This document shows, piece after piece, positions 18,189 to 28,596 of a stretch of DNA of 64,000 bases. A program made the position numbers and the translations under genes. Position 1 is the first letter of the stretch; each line of letters starts with the position of its first letter. This DNA is from Chitinophagaceae bacterium (GTDB lineage: Bacteria; Bacteroidota; Bacteroidia; Chitinophagales; Chitinophagaceae), in assembly GCA_003168265.1 (NCBI GenBank), contig PMSV01000001.1:1-64000 (forward strand), given 5' to 3'. The notes beneath the pieces are model-generated. The model saw nothing but the letters and a program-made list of their open reading frames with translations. It did no database searches and was not told the DNA's origin.

Positions 18189-21100
18189 TTACTGTTTCAC
18201 AAATTTGATCGTATTGGTCTGGCCATTTGCAAATATTCCTCTGACGAAATAGATGCCTTTCGGAAGAACGACCGTATTCAGGCTTATGCTGTTCGAACCG
18301 TTCATCACCTGTACGACCTGGCGTTGGTATTCACGACCATCAATACCCAAAAGAGAGATTTCCACATTCTGGCTACTGCTTGCGGAAATGATCAGATTGG
18401 CATTGCCCTGTACCGGGTTGGGTCGAACACTGATCAGTTCCAAACCGTTGGAAGCCGTAGTGATCAATTCAACTGAAGTATATACTGAATTGCCTTCGGC
18501 ATCCGTGATCCTGATGCGGTAATAGACCTTATTACCCATGCTGCTATAGTCGTCATAGCTGATCGTCAGACCGCAACTATTGGAATCAGCGTCGATGGTC
18601 TGAATGCCAGTGAAGTTTTCACCGTCATAAGAACGTTCAACTTCGAAGCTGGAATAGTTTACAGTACATTCCACCTGCCATGTCAAATGGTTGTGGTTGG
18701 TTTGCTTGCTTGCATTAAAGAAGTCAATAATGATCGGCAACGGATTACCGGTGGAGCTGGTAGATCCCAAAGCGAAGGGGCTGAATGTCGTTGCACCTGC
18801 ATAAGAGATCGATCCTGCCGTTGTATTGCCGCTGGTCGTATATCCCCCCAGGCCGATCACATCCCAGCCATTTGTATAATTGTAGTGGCCAATGGCGAGC
18901 GTGCTGAGATTAGAGACATAAGTATTACCGCAGGGATTGTTCTGGTTCCAGTAAAGGGTAACAGTAGCAGTACCCGATGACATTGTACTGTTCGTGCTGC
19001 TCGGATAAGCGCTGCCCAGGTCAAGATTCCAGTAGTCGCAACTGCTGATATGATTGAGGCTGGTTCCCGTTACAAAATTGGTACCCACGCTCAAAGCGCC
19101 TTCCCTGATATACTCAGCCGTGAAGGTCTGGCTCGTAGTCGGACTGACGCCGATCGGCACATAACCTGTACCGGATTTGCCTACAGGGAAAGTGAAGGAG
19201 CCAGTACCAGTGCGCTGTAAAGGACCATTTACATAGGAGGGATTACTGTAGGTCGTACTAGCGACATTTGCCGATCCCGTACTGCTGATAACTAACAGAT
19301 TGCTGGCCGAAGTCGTCAATAAGCCATTGGTCAGGTAAAGCACACCGTTTACAGTTGCCCCTGCGCCAAGGGTGATATTGGCTCCAGCTTTATTAATGGT
19401 CAAGTTGCCAAGTGCAGTTGTAGAAGCGGGCAATTCGTAACCCGTCGTCTGGGTAAGCGTGTTTGGACCAAGACTGCTGTAAGAAACATTTACTGTATTG
19501 GTAAAAGTCGGTGCCGCAGAAAGCGCACCATTGTCGCGGATCAAGGTCGAACCGTTGCCGAGGCTCAGGCTGCTTCCATTAGTGAATGTACCTGTGGTCA
19601 AAAGCAATTTTCCGGGGGTATTAATTGCCGTAGCCTGGCTGAGTGTAACACCTGTGCTGTTAGCGATGGTCAGGCTATCAGTCAGTATTGCAGGAAGCCC
19701 GTTGCCCGTAACCTGTGCTGAGCTACCATTATAAGTATAGTTCGAACCTCCGTTAAAATTCCTGGTTGCCGTCTGCACATTACCTGAACTTACGGAAGCA
19801 GTGATACCGGCAATCGAACCGATCTGGATATCACCGGAGCTATTGATGGTAAAAGTGGAGTTTTGTAAAGTGGGTCCAAAACCATTGACCCTTGCTGTTC
19901 CATTGATATAGTAGGTTCCTGTAATCAGAGTAGCTCCACTAGCAACTGAGAGGGTGGCTATAGAGCCATAATAACTGGTCGAATTGTTGATGGCGAAATT
20001 AGAACCCAAAGTAACAACAGAGCCGCTGTTTATATTAAAGTTGACATTTGAAAGGTCTCCTGTTGCGGAATTGCTGATAGTCTGTGAAGCGCCTGCAAAA
20101 TTGAAAGTTCCATTCGGGGCGTTTCCAAAAAGGTAACCATTCTCCGAATTCGATTCATTCAGGCTGGATGCACCGGATGCGCTGTAATTTCCTTTCAGAT
20201 TGAGGACTGCTGCTCCGCTGCCATCTGCAAAATCCAGGTCACTGCTGTTTGACAGGGTGAAGTTTCCAGAAACATTGATTACCGGACTGGAATTTCCTTC
20301 GGTAAGTATCAGTGTGGAACCGCTACCGGATACCACGAAATTACCAGCCACATTCAAAGTCAGGGAACTGTTATCAGCCAGTATGAAATTATAATTCGGG
20401 CTGTTTGCGTTAAAGGTGAAATTTCCATTTACCGTCGTCAGTGCGCTGTTGATATTCACATTCGAACTCAACACGCTGCTCCAGGTAAAGTTACCGAAGG
20501 CCTGACCGAGTCCTGAAGGAGCAGTGGATGTAACTCCGCTCACTATGATAGTAGAACTGCTATTCCAGGTAGCCGTGGGAATCGTTCCACCGTTCAGTGC
20601 ATGCGTATATGTTCCGCCGCTGTTCACAAGAAGGGTAGTAGTCGTTGCTCCGCTGATGGTTCCCGAATTGCTCAGGTTACCACCAGAATTGATATTAATC
20701 GTTCCTCCACTGATGGTCAGGCTCGAAGAACTAATCGAGGTGGAGATGGTAATTGCATTTTGAACCAGGATAGATGCAGCCGTACTGGTCGGAACAGCCG
20801 TAGCTGTATACCAGTTGGTCCCGTCATGCGAACCCTGCCAGGTGCTCATCGCAGACCAGTCAGCCGCTGCATTTGTCCTGAAATAATCACCGCTGCTATT
20901 GTCAGCAAAAGTGCTTACCGTAAAGCTATTGCTCAAAACAAATACCGAACCATTGGATGCAGAAGTTGCGGTAATGGTTTGATTTGAACCCGACTGAGTG
21001 ACTTTGAAAGTAACAGCAGCCGTTCCGCTCGAACTCAGCGTTGAGCTGGCGGGAGTTACCGTTCCGGCCGTAGTCGTAAAGTTCACAGTTCCGCCATTCA

Positions 21101-23588
21101 CCAGGTTGCCATAAGCGTCTTTACCTGTAATCGTGGTAGAGGCGCTAAAACTCTCGTCCGCCTGTTGCGGGCTGGAAATAGAACTCATCGTCAGCACTGC
21201 AAGAGCGCCGGGGGTAACAGTAACCTGGACCTGGTTGGAAGTGACAGAACCGCAGGCGAATGTACTGATGCACACAACGTAATAAGTACCAGCGGTTGTA
21301 AAGCCGGGAGTATAAGAGGTAGAGGTTGCTCCTGAAATCGAATTGCTATAGGGACCACCGGAAGCGGTTCCATAATACCATTGACGGGAAACTACAGCCG
21401 TTCCTTCCGTTACAGTCAATGCAGAACCACCAACTCCCGCAGCATAGCTTTGGGTAGTAGTCGGTGCAATACTGTTAGATTCCAATACAATGGTTTGATT
21501 GCTGCTTGTATTGCTTGTTTCCGAAGGTCCGCTGCTGATCACACGGATCAGGTAACCCGTTCCATAAGCCGTCCCGGCTGGGATAGTACCCGAAATCGTT
21601 CCGGAATTGGCATTGCTGCTCAGAGTTCCGATCGTAGTCGGTGAACCAAAAGAGCCGCTTGCATTTGAAAGCTGTGCAGTATAAGTGTTGCTGGTAAATA
21701 CACCTACACTTGTAAAAGGAATGCTTATGCTGGCACTTGCTGAGGAAGTAACGCAGAAAGGCGAACCGCTGATCGTACCTAATGTAATGGAGGGAGTAAG
21801 AACGGTCACCTGTACCTGGTTGCTGGTAACGGTCGCACAAGGGAATGTTGACACACAAACGATATAATAAGTGCCTGCTGTGGCAAAATTCGGAATATAG
21901 GTGGTTGAAGTTGCTCCGGAAATGGAATTGCTGTAAGGGCCTCCCGATGCTGTACTATAATACCACTGTCTGGATGTCGGAGTGCTTGCCTCCGTCACCG
22001 TCAATGTCGTTCCATTGGTGGAAGTATTGATGGTCTGGGTCGTTGTAGGAGCAATGCTGTTGGAAGGAACATAAACCGTGAGCGCACTGCTACTCGAACC
22101 TGTTACCGAAGGGCTGCTGCTAATCACACGGATCAGGTAACCCGTACCCGCAGCTGTTCCCGCCGGAATGGTTGCGGAAATAGTTCCTGAGTTGGCATTG
22201 GTCGGATAAGTTCCGATACTCACAGGGGAACTAAAGGAACCAGTCGAACTCGAAAGTTGTGCTGTATAAGTATTACTGGCGAAAGTACCTGCGCTCGTGA
22301 AAGGTACACTCACTGCAGAACCCGTTGTGGAACTGGCACAGAACGGTGAACCGCTGATGTTGCCGGTCGTGATGGTGGCAGACACATTTATTTGCACTGC
22401 ATTACTGGTAATTACACCGCATGCAAAGGTCGAAATGCAAACGACATAATAAGTTCCTTGTGAAGCAAAGTTCGGAGTATAAGAAGTAGAGGTTGCACCT
22501 GAAATCGAATTGTTATAAGGGCCGGAAGCCGAAGTCCCGTAAAACCACTGTCTCGAAGTCGCTGTGCTTGTTTCAGCTACTGTCAATGATGTTCCGTTCG
22601 CAGATGCATTGATATTCTGAGTCGTCGTTGGAGTAACGCTATTTGAAGCCAGGTTTACCGAGAATGTGCTACTGGCGCTGCTAGTGATCCCAGAGGGGTT
22701 GCTACTAGTGATTTCAATTTCATAGCCAGTTCCTGTTGCAGTATTTGCCGGAATTGTTACAGTAATATTTCCGGAATTAGCTGAATTGCTTAAAGTCCCA
22801 ATACTAGTTGGAGAACTGAAGGAACCGGTGGAACTAGATAGATAAGCTGTATAAATGTTTCCGCTATTGAATGTACCTGTGCTAGTGAATGGCAGGCTAA
22901 AACTGGATCCAACGGAAGACGTTACACAGAAAGGCGATCCACTAATAGAACCCGGAGTGATTGTATTCGTTGATGTCGTGGTTCCATTGGCTACACAGTT
23001 TGAATAAACTCCCATTTTATTCGAGGTACTCGTTGCATAATAAAAGACCACCCTGATATACAAGGTCTGTCCCACAGCCGCCGTAATACCAGACAACCCG
23101 GTAAAACTTACCGAGCTTCCATTGTTGATACCGGTTTGCGATCCTACGGTTCCAAAGGTGCTAAAACTTGAACTTGTAGACCAGTACACAGTCGTCCGGT
23201 CATTTACATCATTGGTATAAAAATTATACGAAAACGAAGAGAGAGAAAAAGAATAGCCCGCATTGGGAGTAATCTGGAACTGCACATAAGTGTTTCCAGA
23301 GGTGGGACCGGGAGAACTGCTATTAGTACTCCAGCCTTCGCCGCCAATTCCATAAGTACCGCTGTTATAGGAATAAGTCCCGGAACCGGTGATACCTGAT
23401 CCCAAACTTCCATTTGTGGATGAAAGGGTGCCTGCCGTAATATTTCCAGTTACGGAAGGCGTGACACCCGAATTAGGGTTCCAGGTTGCACTTGCTGATT
23501 GCGCATTTGTTTGTTGCACGAATGCAAACAAGCACATGACGATCAACAGTGTCGATATCTGTTTTAAAAAGGGTAATAAAGCTTTCAT
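18189..23588 (-). CDS. Large T9SS-exported Ig-like repeat protein, 1,799 residues
   Basis: The signal peptide is about residues 1-30 (MKALLPFLKQ start, cleavage near TNAQ) and has no N-terminal extension, unlike the two genes downstream of it. An N-terminal globular domain (about 31-210) is followed by three ~195-residue repeats each opening with SGSPFC (about 215-800), a Big_1/invasin-like domain with KDAYGNLVNGG (about 803-895), and beta-helix sequence beginning with a YFRT...STWQ motif. The terminal module has NGP, FPVGKSG and CDYWNLDLG, then a T9SS type A sorting domain with RPNPV and a final KFVKQ. It is exported and surface-attached according to the known role of that domain. The SGSPFC repeat is frequent in large Bacteroidota surface proteins. 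A role in adhesion is inferred from architecture only. Confidence 0.9.
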   Translation of the reverse strand: MKALLPFLKQISTLLIVMCLFAFVQQTNAQSASATWNPNSGVTPSVTGNITAGTLSSTNGSLGSGITGSGTYSYNSGTYGIGGEGWSTNSSSPGPTSGNTYVQFQITPNAGYSFSLSSFSYNFYTNDVNDRTTVYWSTSSSFSTFGTVGSQTGINNGSSVSFTGLSGITAAVGQTLYIRVVFYYATSTSNKMGVYSNCVANGTTTSTNTITPGSISGSPFCVTSSVGSSFSLPFTSTGTFNSGNIYTAYLSSSTGSFSSPTSIGTLSNSANSGNITVTIPANTATGTGYEIEITSSNPSGITSSASSTFSVNLASNSVTPTTTQNINASANGTSLTVAETSTATSRQWFYGTSASGPYNNSISGATSTSYTPNFASQGTYYVVCISTFACGVITSNAVQINVSATITTGNISGSPFCASSTTGSAVSVPFTSAGTFASNTYTAQLSSSTGSFSSPVSIGTYPTNANSGTISATIPAGTAAGTGYLIRVISSSPSVTGSSSSALTVYVPSNSIAPTTTQTINTSTNGTTLTVTEASTPTSRQWYYSTASGGPYSNSISGATSTTYIPNFATAGTYYIVCVSTFPCATVTSNQVQVTVLTPSITLGTISGSPFCVTSSASASISIPFTSVGVFTSNTYTAQLSNASGSFGSPTTIGTLSSNANSGTISGTIPAGTAYGTGYLIRVISSGPSETSNTSSNQTIVLESNSIAPTTTQSYAAGVGGSALTVTEGTAVVSRQWYYGTASGGPYSNSISGATSTSYTPGFTTAGTYYVVCISTFACGSVTSNQVQVTVTPGALAVLTMSSISSPQQADESFSASTTITGKDAYGNLVNGGTVNFTTTAGTVTPASSTLSSSGTAAVTFKVTQSGSNQTITATSASNGSVFVLSNSFTVSTFADNSSGDYFRTNAAADWSAMSTWQGSHDGTNWYTATAVPTSTAASILVQNAITISTSISSSSLTISGGTININSGGNLSNSGTISGATTTTLLVNSGGTYTHALNGGTIPTATWNSSSTIIVSGVTSTAPSGLGQAFGNFTWSSVLSSNVNINSALTTVNGNFTFNANSPNYNFILADNSSLTLNVAGNFVVSGSGSTLILTEGNSSPVINVSGNFTLSNSSDLDFADGSGAAVLNLKGNYSASGASSLNESNSENGYLFGNAPNGTFNFAGASQTISNSATGDLSNVNFNINSGSVVTLGSNFAINNSTSYYGSIATLSVASGATLITGTYYINGTARVNGFGPTLQNSTFTINSSGDIQIGSIAGITASVSSGNVQTATRNFNGGSNYTYNGSSAQVTGNGLPAILTDSLTIANSTGVTLSQATAINTPGKLLLTTGTFTNGSSLSLGNGSTLIRDNGALSAAPTFTNTVNVSYSSLGPNTLTQTTGYELPASTTALGNLTINKAGANITLGAGATVNGVLYLTNGLLTTSASNLLVISSTGSANVASTTYSNPSYVNGPLQRTGTGSFTFPVGKSGTGYVPIGVSPTTSQTFTAEYIREGALSVGTNFVTGTSLNHISSCDYWNLDLGSAYPSSTNSTMSSGTATVTLYWNQNNPCGNTYVSNLSTLAIGHYNYTNGWDVIGLGGYTTSGNTTAGSISYAGATTFSPFALGSTSSTGNPLPIIIDFFNASKQTNHNHLTWQVECTVNYSSFEVERSYDGENFTGIQTIDADSNSCGLTISYDDYSSMGNKVYYRIRITDAEGNSVYTSVELITTASNGLELISVRPNPVQGNANLIISASSSQNVEISLLGIDGREYQRQVVQVMNGSNSISLNTVVLPKGIYFVRGIFANGQTNTIKFVKQ
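21190..22950 (-). repeat. Three ~580-bp Ig-like repeats
   Basis: Repeat starts with SGSPFC are at about 22940, 22370 and 21780. Each contains GTGYLIRVISS or a variant, SRQWYYGT, SISGATSTSY and GTYYVVCISTF, followed by a ~20-residue linker. Confidence 0.8.
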
Positions 23589-24081
23589 TTTAGGTGCTTT
23601 TATATTAAAAAATTATTCGCGTGTATGGATTTTTCTCCTCGGAGATCTGGATCTGATTTATTATGAGGTTCTGTCAGGAGGAATTGGGTAAAATCAACAA
23701 ATGCCAGCTTCTAAAGCTGTTAGCAGTTAGATCGCAATAAATTAACGCAGATAATTCAGAAAGGAATGGGATTTCAGAGTTGTAAGCTGAAAATGGTAAT
23801 TAAGATCTTTCTTAATAAGAGGATGTGTGGAACTAAGGGATTTATCTAAGAATGGATTTAGGCTGGATCAGTCGATAAGAGTGATCAGTAGAGATTTCTA
23901 AACTGCGTAAAAATATATCGGAGTTTTTAATATTGCAAGTCGATCAATGCAAATGGGGATAATTTTCGGCGCATTCAAATTAGAAAATAACAGGCCCGGA
24001 TAAAACTCTACTGGCATTCAGGCCTTTATATTTAAATTTCGCTTGCCATTATTTTTTCATAACCGCACTATATTCCACCCT
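23589..24081. other. Intergenic region between bshA and the third giant gene
   Basis: No gene is supported. It carries the upstream sequence of the third giant gene, including the conserved element at 23847-23860, and the short downstream region of bshA. It is A/T-rich. Confidence 0.6.
23847..23860 (-). promoter_or_regulatory. Conserved upstream element, copy 3
   Basis: TAAGAATGGATTTA followed by GGCTGG on the plus strand, 259 bp from the start of the third giant gene. Around it this leader shares little else with the other two, so the core stands out as a possible functional site. Confidence 0.45.
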
Positions 24082-25209
24082 TCAAAGACATTTGCAGAAC
24101 CGGTTGTAAAGCTGTTCATACTGTGGAACGATGATCTGTATATCAAATTTTCTGGCCTGCGCTCCGGCATGGGTCCGGAATTTCTTAAGCACCGCCTCAT
24201 CCTTTAATATTTCTATGGCATGTTTGCTCATGCCCACAACATCTCCAACCTCGTCCAGATAACCGGTGACTCCGTTGATATTGATCTCGGGCAGACCTCC
24301 TGCATTCGTGGAAATCACCGGTACATCGGCCGCCATGGCTTCAAGGGCCGCCAGTCCGAAACTCTCATATTCGGATGGCAATAGGAAAAGATCCGATATG
24401 GCCAGTATCTCTTCCATCTGTTCCTGTTTTCCTACGAATCTGACATCATCGGTTATTTTAAGATCCCTGCAAAGAGATTCGGCCAACTGCCTTTCCGGCC
24501 CGTCTCCAACAAATAATAATTTGCTCTTCAATTCCTTATTCACTTGGGCGAATATCCCCACCACATCCTGTATTCTCTTGATTTTCCGGAAATTAGAAGC
24601 ATGGACCAGCACTTTTTCCCCCTCCGGAGCAATGACTTTTCGAAAAGCATCGATAGGTTTTTTCTTGAATCTTTTAACATCCACAAAATTCGGAATCACT
24701 TCGATTTGCTTTTTGATCTCAAAGGTCTTATAAGTCTGTTCACAGAGGTCCTTGGATACAGCAGTAATGGCATCGCTCTGGTTGATGGAAAAAGCCACCA
24801 CTGGCGCAAAAGTCTTATCCCTTCCAACCAGGGTAATATCAGTACCGTGCAGCGTGGTTATGACAGGAATATTTTTTCCCTGAGCCTGAAGGATCTTTTT
24901 AGCCATATAAGCCGCTGAAGCATGGGGAATCGCATAATGTACATGGAGAAGGTCCAGATTATGGTTGATGATAATATCCACCATCGTACTGGAAAGGGCG
25001 GTCTCATAAGGTGGATAATCGAAAAGCGGGTAATTGGTTACACGTACTTCATGATAGAAAATATTTGCATTGAATTCATTGAGACGGACCGGTTGTTGGT
25101 AAGTAATGAAATGAACCTGGTGGCCTTTATCGGCCAATGCCTTCCCGAGTTCAGTGGCCAGTACACCGCTTCCGCCGAAAGTCGGGTAGCAAACAATCCC
25201 AATGCGCAT
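24082..25209 (-). CDS. bshA: N-acetyl-alpha-D-glucosaminyl L-malate synthase (bacillithiol synthesis)
   Basis: A 375-residue GT4-family glycosyltransferase. BshA transfers GlcNAc from UDP-GlcNAc to L-malate, the first step of bacillithiol synthesis in the cytoplasm. The family signature is visible: N-terminal MRIGIVCYPTFGGSGVLAT, HVHYAIPHA, TTLHGTDIT and VIPNFVD, then the C-terminal nucleotide-sugar site with LFLLPSEYESFGLAALEAMA. The frame is open upstream to 25380, but the conserved N-terminus fixes the start at 25209. It is divergent from the M28 peptidase gene, with 95 bp between them. Genes for BshB and BshC are not in the window. Confidence 0.93.
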   Translation of the reverse strand: MRIGIVCYPTFGGSGVLATELGKALADKGHQVHFITYQQPVRLNEFNANIFYHEVRVTNYPLFDYPPYETALSSTMVDIIINHNLDLLHVHYAIPHASAAYMAKKILQAQGKNIPVITTLHGTDITLVGRDKTFAPVVAFSINQSDAITAVSKDLCEQTYKTFEIKKQIEVIPNFVDVKRFKKKPIDAFRKVIAPEGEKVLVHASNFRKIKRIQDVVGIFAQVNKELKSKLLFVGDGPERQLAESLCRDLKITDDVRFVGKQEQMEEILAISDLFLLPSEYESFGLAALEAMAADVPVISTNAGGLPEININGVTGYLDEVGDVVGMSKHAIEILKDEAVLKKFRTHAGAQARKFDIQIIVPQYEQLYNRFCKCL

Positions 25210-25304
25210 GTTATTAAATTTAATATGATTCGGCCGTCGAAGGTAATACTTCCTCTCCCATGATTTAACAGCCAGTTTCCTTATTTTGCAATGCCAAACT
25301 AACA

Positions 25305-26687
25305 ATGATGTATAAGCTACTGTTCGTTTCCTCTCTCTTTTTATTTTCCGGGACACTAAAAGCCCAGACGGATGACTCAATTATTATCAGGAAGATTGCT
25401 GATGAGATCCTGATGAATGGCAACGCTTATGAAAATTTGCGTGTCCTCACCAAAGAAGTGGGGGGAAGACTTTCAGGTTCACCCGGCATGTACAAGGCCG
25501 AAGCCTGGGGCCAAAAAATTTTAAAGGATATGGGGGCGGAGAAAGTTTGGTTGCAGGAATGCAAGGTCCCCCATTGGGTGCGGGGAGGGAAGGATGAAGC
25601 CTATTATGTCGGAGCTGACGGGAAACCGGTTCAACTCGATATATTGGCCCTTGGAAATTCCGTTGGAACCGGTGCAAAAGGCATAACGGCTCCCGTCATC
25701 CTTATCAACAGCAAAGAAGAACTGGAAAAAAGAAACATTGAGGTAAAAGGGAAGATCGTTTTTTATAACTATCATTTTAACCCCCGTTTTGTCGAAACCT
25801 TCCGTTCCTATGGCGATGCGGTTGTCTACCGTGTGTTTGGAGCAAGTTGGGCAGCAAAATACGGGGCACTTGCGATGATCACCCGTTCCATGTCAGATGC
25901 TGTCGACAATAACAATCCCCATACCGGAGCTCTGGAATACATGGACTCCTTTCCGAAAATTCCTGCCGCCGCAGTAGGCCTTTGGGATGCCGACAAACTG
26001 GCCAAAGCCATTGGAGAAAACAAAGAACTGAAAGTATTTCTTCGAACCAATGCCAAAATGCTTCCCGATACGATCGGTCATAATATTATTGGAGAAATCG
26101 CCGGTTCTGAATTCCCCGACGAATACATTACAGTAGGCGGTCATCTCGATTCCTGGGACCCTGCCGAAGGGGCAAGCGATGACGGAACAGGTTGTGTACA
26201 TGCCATCGAAGTCCTCCGGGCCTTAAAGGCGATCGGTTACAAGCCTCGTCATACTATTCGCTTCGTCCTATTCGCCAATGAAGAAAATGGCCTTCGGGGG
26301 GGAACCAAATATGCAGAAGAGGCAAAAGAAAAGAACGAAAAGCATCTCTTTGCCCTGGAAAGCGATGCCGGCGGCTTTACGCCCCGTGCATTCACCATCG
26401 GTCTTCCCGCAGATAAACTGGATCGGATCCGAAAGAATTGGATTCCCTTGCTGGAAACCTATGGCGTCTATAAATTTGATGAAGGCGGCGGTGGCGCCGA
26501 TGTATCTCCGTTAAGCGAATTGCTGAATACTACAGTCAGTGAACTCGAACCGGATTCACAGCGTTATTTTGAATATCACCATGCCCGCAATGATGTTTTC
26601 GCCAATGTAAACAAGAGGGAACTGGAAATGGGAGCGGTCTGCATGACAGCCCTCATCTACCTGGTTGACAAATATGAATTTCAATAA
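25305..26687 (+). CDS. Secreted M28-family metallopeptidase with PA-type insert
   Basis: 460 residues. The signal peptide ends near LKAQ (about residue 20). A protease-associated region lies at about 120-250 and an M28 catalytic domain follows. Zinc-site residues are visible: H280 in GGHLDSWD, D292 and D293 in ASDDGTG, the E326-E327 pair in NEENG, D354 in ESDAGG, and H425 or H426 in YHHARND. Family members are aminopeptidases or carboxypeptidases acting outside the cytoplasm; the exact substrate cannot be read from the sequence. The ATG doublet at 25305/25308 leaves a one-codon ambiguity. The small membrane-protein gene follows 6 bp downstream and is probably co-transcribed. Confidence 0.9.
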   Translation: MMYKLLFVSSLFLFSGTLKAQTDDSIIIRKIADEILMNGNAYENLRVLTKEVGGRLSGSPGMYKAEAWGQKILKDMGAEKVWLQECKVPHWVRGGKDEAYYVGADGKPVQLDILALGNSVGTGAKGITAPVILINSKEELEKRNIEVKGKIVFYNYHFNPRFVETFRSYGDAVVYRVFGASWAAKYGALAMITRSMSDAVDNNNPHTGALEYMDSFPKIPAAAVGLWDADKLAKAIGENKELKVFLRTNAKMLPDTIGHNIIGEIAGSEFPDEYITVGGHLDSWDPAEGASDDGTGCVHAIEVLRALKAIGYKPRHTIRFVLFANEENGLRGGTKYAEEAKEKNEKHLFALESDAGGFTPRAFTIGLPADKLDRIRKNWIPLLETYGVYKFDEGGGGADVSPLSELLNTTVSELEPDSQRYFEYHHARNDVFANVNKRELEMGAVCMTALIYLVDKYEFQ

Positions 26688-26693
26688 AATTTT

Positions 26694-27047
26694 ATGAAAA
26701 AATTCCTGGGCATTTCCTCCGTCATCATCGTACTGGTTCTCGCACTCATCATCTACTGGAACTACTACAACATCTATAGCACCGGAGAAAGAAAAGGACT
26801 CCTGATCAAGGTCACTTATAAAGGTAATCTTTTCAAGACAAATGAGGGGGAAATGTGGCTAAGCTGCCGCCAGCTCGTCAATCCCGAAAAATTCCTTTTT
26901 TCCATCCAGGACAAGGCACTGGCCGATTCCCTGTCAAATATCCAGGACCAATGCGTGGAATTGGAATACAAGCAATTCCGCAGCAGCATTCCCTGGAGAG
27001 GGGAAAGCACCTATGTGGTAGTCGGTTACAAGAAAGTAATACAATAA
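26694..27047 (+). CDS. Small single-pass membrane protein of unknown function
   Basis: 117 residues: an N-terminal hydrophobic segment (about 5-24) and a soluble domain containing YSTGERKGLL, YKGNLFKTNEGE and CVELEY. This resembles a widespread Bacteroidota family of small anchored proteins often mislabelled 6-phosphogluconate dehydrogenase; no dehydrogenase feature is present. It sits 6 bp after the peptidase gene, and its stop codon abuts the stop codon of the convergent methyltransferase gene. Confidence 0.8.
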   Translation: MKKFLGISSVIIVLVLALIIYWNYYNIYSTGERKGLLIKVTYKGNLFKTNEGEMWLSCRQLVNPEKFLFSIQDKALADSLSNIQDQCVELEYKQFRSSIPWRGESTYVVVGYKKVIQ

Positions 27048-27761
27048 TCAGTCGCTGGCCGCTAGTAACAAAAAGATCACAGGGATCTTTCCCAGGACAG
27101 GCCGGTCTTTCTTCCAATCGGAAACCCTGCGCGTCCTGACCGATTCTCCCGGTCCGGTCAGATCAACGGCAATACATAACCGGGTCTGATCCGCGCAAAT
27201 TTCAAGTATCGCTCCAAGAAGCTGGTCATTGCGGTATGGAGTTTCAATAAATAGCTGCGTACAATTTTTCCGACCCGATTCCTTCTCAAGCTCCTTTATT
27301 TTCCGCATCCTTTCTCCGGCATCGATCGGCAGATAACCATGGAATTGAAACTGCTGTCCATTCATGCCGCTGGCCATCAGGGCCAGCAATATGGAACTCG
27401 GTCCCGTCAGTGGTCTTACCCGGACTCCCTCCTCCTGAGCGACCCTTACCAGGATCTGGCCGGGGTCCGCCACGCCGGGACATCCTGCTTCGCTGAGTAT
27501 GCCGATGACCTTGCCCTCCTTCAGTTTGATTCTGAACTCATTTATTAATTCTTCTTCAGCCTTATGAATGGAAAACCACTCATAATCGTCGATGATCATC
27601 TCTTTCCAGAGTTTTTTAAGGAATCGCCTGGCCGTCCTTTCATTTTCCGTGAAAAAGACCTCACAGCGTTGAACAGCTTCAAGCACGGAAGCAGGAATGG
27701 TTTGAATCGCATCAGCGCTGACAATGCTGGGGATCAGGAAGACTCTAACGGGAAGGGACAT
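27048..27761 (-). CDS. SAM-dependent methyltransferase, tetrapyrrole-methylase (RsmI-like) family
   Basis: 237 residues. The family includes RsmI, which 2'-O-methylates C1402 of 16S rRNA. Visible features are LIPSIVS near the N-terminus, FTENERTARRFLK, the glycine-rich SEAGCPGVADPG block and PLTGPSSILLALMASG. It is shorter than typical RsmI and lacks the usual N-terminal GNLGD motif, which fits the RsmI-paralogue group common in Bacteroidota, so the substrate is uncertain. The start at 27761 gives the family N-terminus MSLPVRVFLIP and lies one base after the stop codon of the EI24 gene, indicating one transcript. Confidence 0.82.
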   Translation of the reverse strand: MSLPVRVFLIPSIVSADAIQTIPASVLEAVQRCEVFFTENERTARRFLKKLWKEMIIDDYEWFSIHKAEEELINEFRIKLKEGKVIGILSEAGCPGVADPGQILVRVAQEEGVRVRPLTGPSSILLALMASGMNGQQFQFHGYLPIDAGERMRKIKELEKESGRKNCTQLFIETPYRNDQLLGAILEICADQTRLCIAVDLTGPGESVRTRRVSDWKKDRPVLGKIPVIFLLLAASD

Positions 27762-27762
27762 C

Positions 27763-28521
27763 TTATTCCAGGTTCTGGTGATATAAACTGATGGTAGCTG
27801 CAACGACCGCATAGGATGGCGCCAGCACCCATCCCAAAATAGGCACGAAATGCATAAGGTAGAACATCAGTCCATTGCCGATTGCCAATCCCCTTCTTTT
27901 GCCGATAAAAGCAAAACTCTCCGAAGGAGAAAGCTGATGCCTTTCACAACTATAGTCGAGCATAGAATAACCATAATAATAACATTCCACCGACATCGAA
28001 ATAACCGGCGTGATCCAACCGATCAGCGGGAAAAAAGAAAGGATCAGGATAGAGAGGGTATAAACAGTTTGCCAGAGGCTGTTTCGAAGGGCTACCCGGA
28101 TCCCTCTCATCATGTCCTTTAAAAGCTGTGCCAAACTGAACTCGAATGGCTTTTCCGTGATCAGAGACTCGGTTTTTTCGCTCAGGTAGGCGAATACCGG
28201 GGAACCAATGATGAGAAAAAGATATTTGAATAGGGAAAAATAGAAAAAGACCAGCACAAGTCTGACCATGATTCCACCCATCATGAAAATAAAACTCAGA
28301 AAAGCGTTTTGTTTATGATGCAGCCAGCGGTCGATACCGATAAACGCGCTCAGGTGGGCCACGGCCTCGTCAGAGGAATACCAGAAAAAATACATTCCAA
28401 CGCAAAATAGGGCTGCATAGATTATCCCTGGAATAAGGATCCATTTCCAGAGCCTGTATTTGCTGATGAACTGATGCGCTTTCAGATATGATTGGATCGA
28501 TATGACGATTTCCTTAAGCAT
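27763..28521 (-). CDS. EI24-domain integral membrane protein
   Basis: 252 residues with about five hydrophobic segments and the EI24/CysZ-type pattern (FKYLFLIIGSPVFAYLSE, RNSLWQTVYTL, FFPLIGWITPVIS, YYYGYSMLDY, FVPILGWVLAPSYAV). CysZ is a sulfate channel in proteobacteria; Bacteroidota members have no settled function, so no substrate is assigned. ATG 28521 (MLKEIVISIQS) was chosen over the longer frame from 28569. It is directly upstream of the RsmI-like gene. Confidence 0.82.
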   Translation of the reverse strand: MLKEIVISIQSYLKAHQFISKYRLWKWILIPGIIYAALFCVGMYFFWYSSDEAVAHLSAFIGIDRWLHHKQNAFLSFIFMMGGIMVRLVLVFFYFSLFKYLFLIIGSPVFAYLSEKTESLITEKPFEFSLAQLLKDMMRGIRVALRNSLWQTVYTLSILILSFFPLIGWITPVISMSVECYYYGYSMLDYSCERHQLSPSESFAFIGKRRGLAIGNGLMFYLMHFVPILGWVLAPSYAVVAATISLYHQNLE

Positions 28522-28596
28522 ACGAAATGCAATAGAAAGCTTTAATTTTAAACATTCGAATATAATCAATATTCGACTCAGCCTAAATCTACTTTA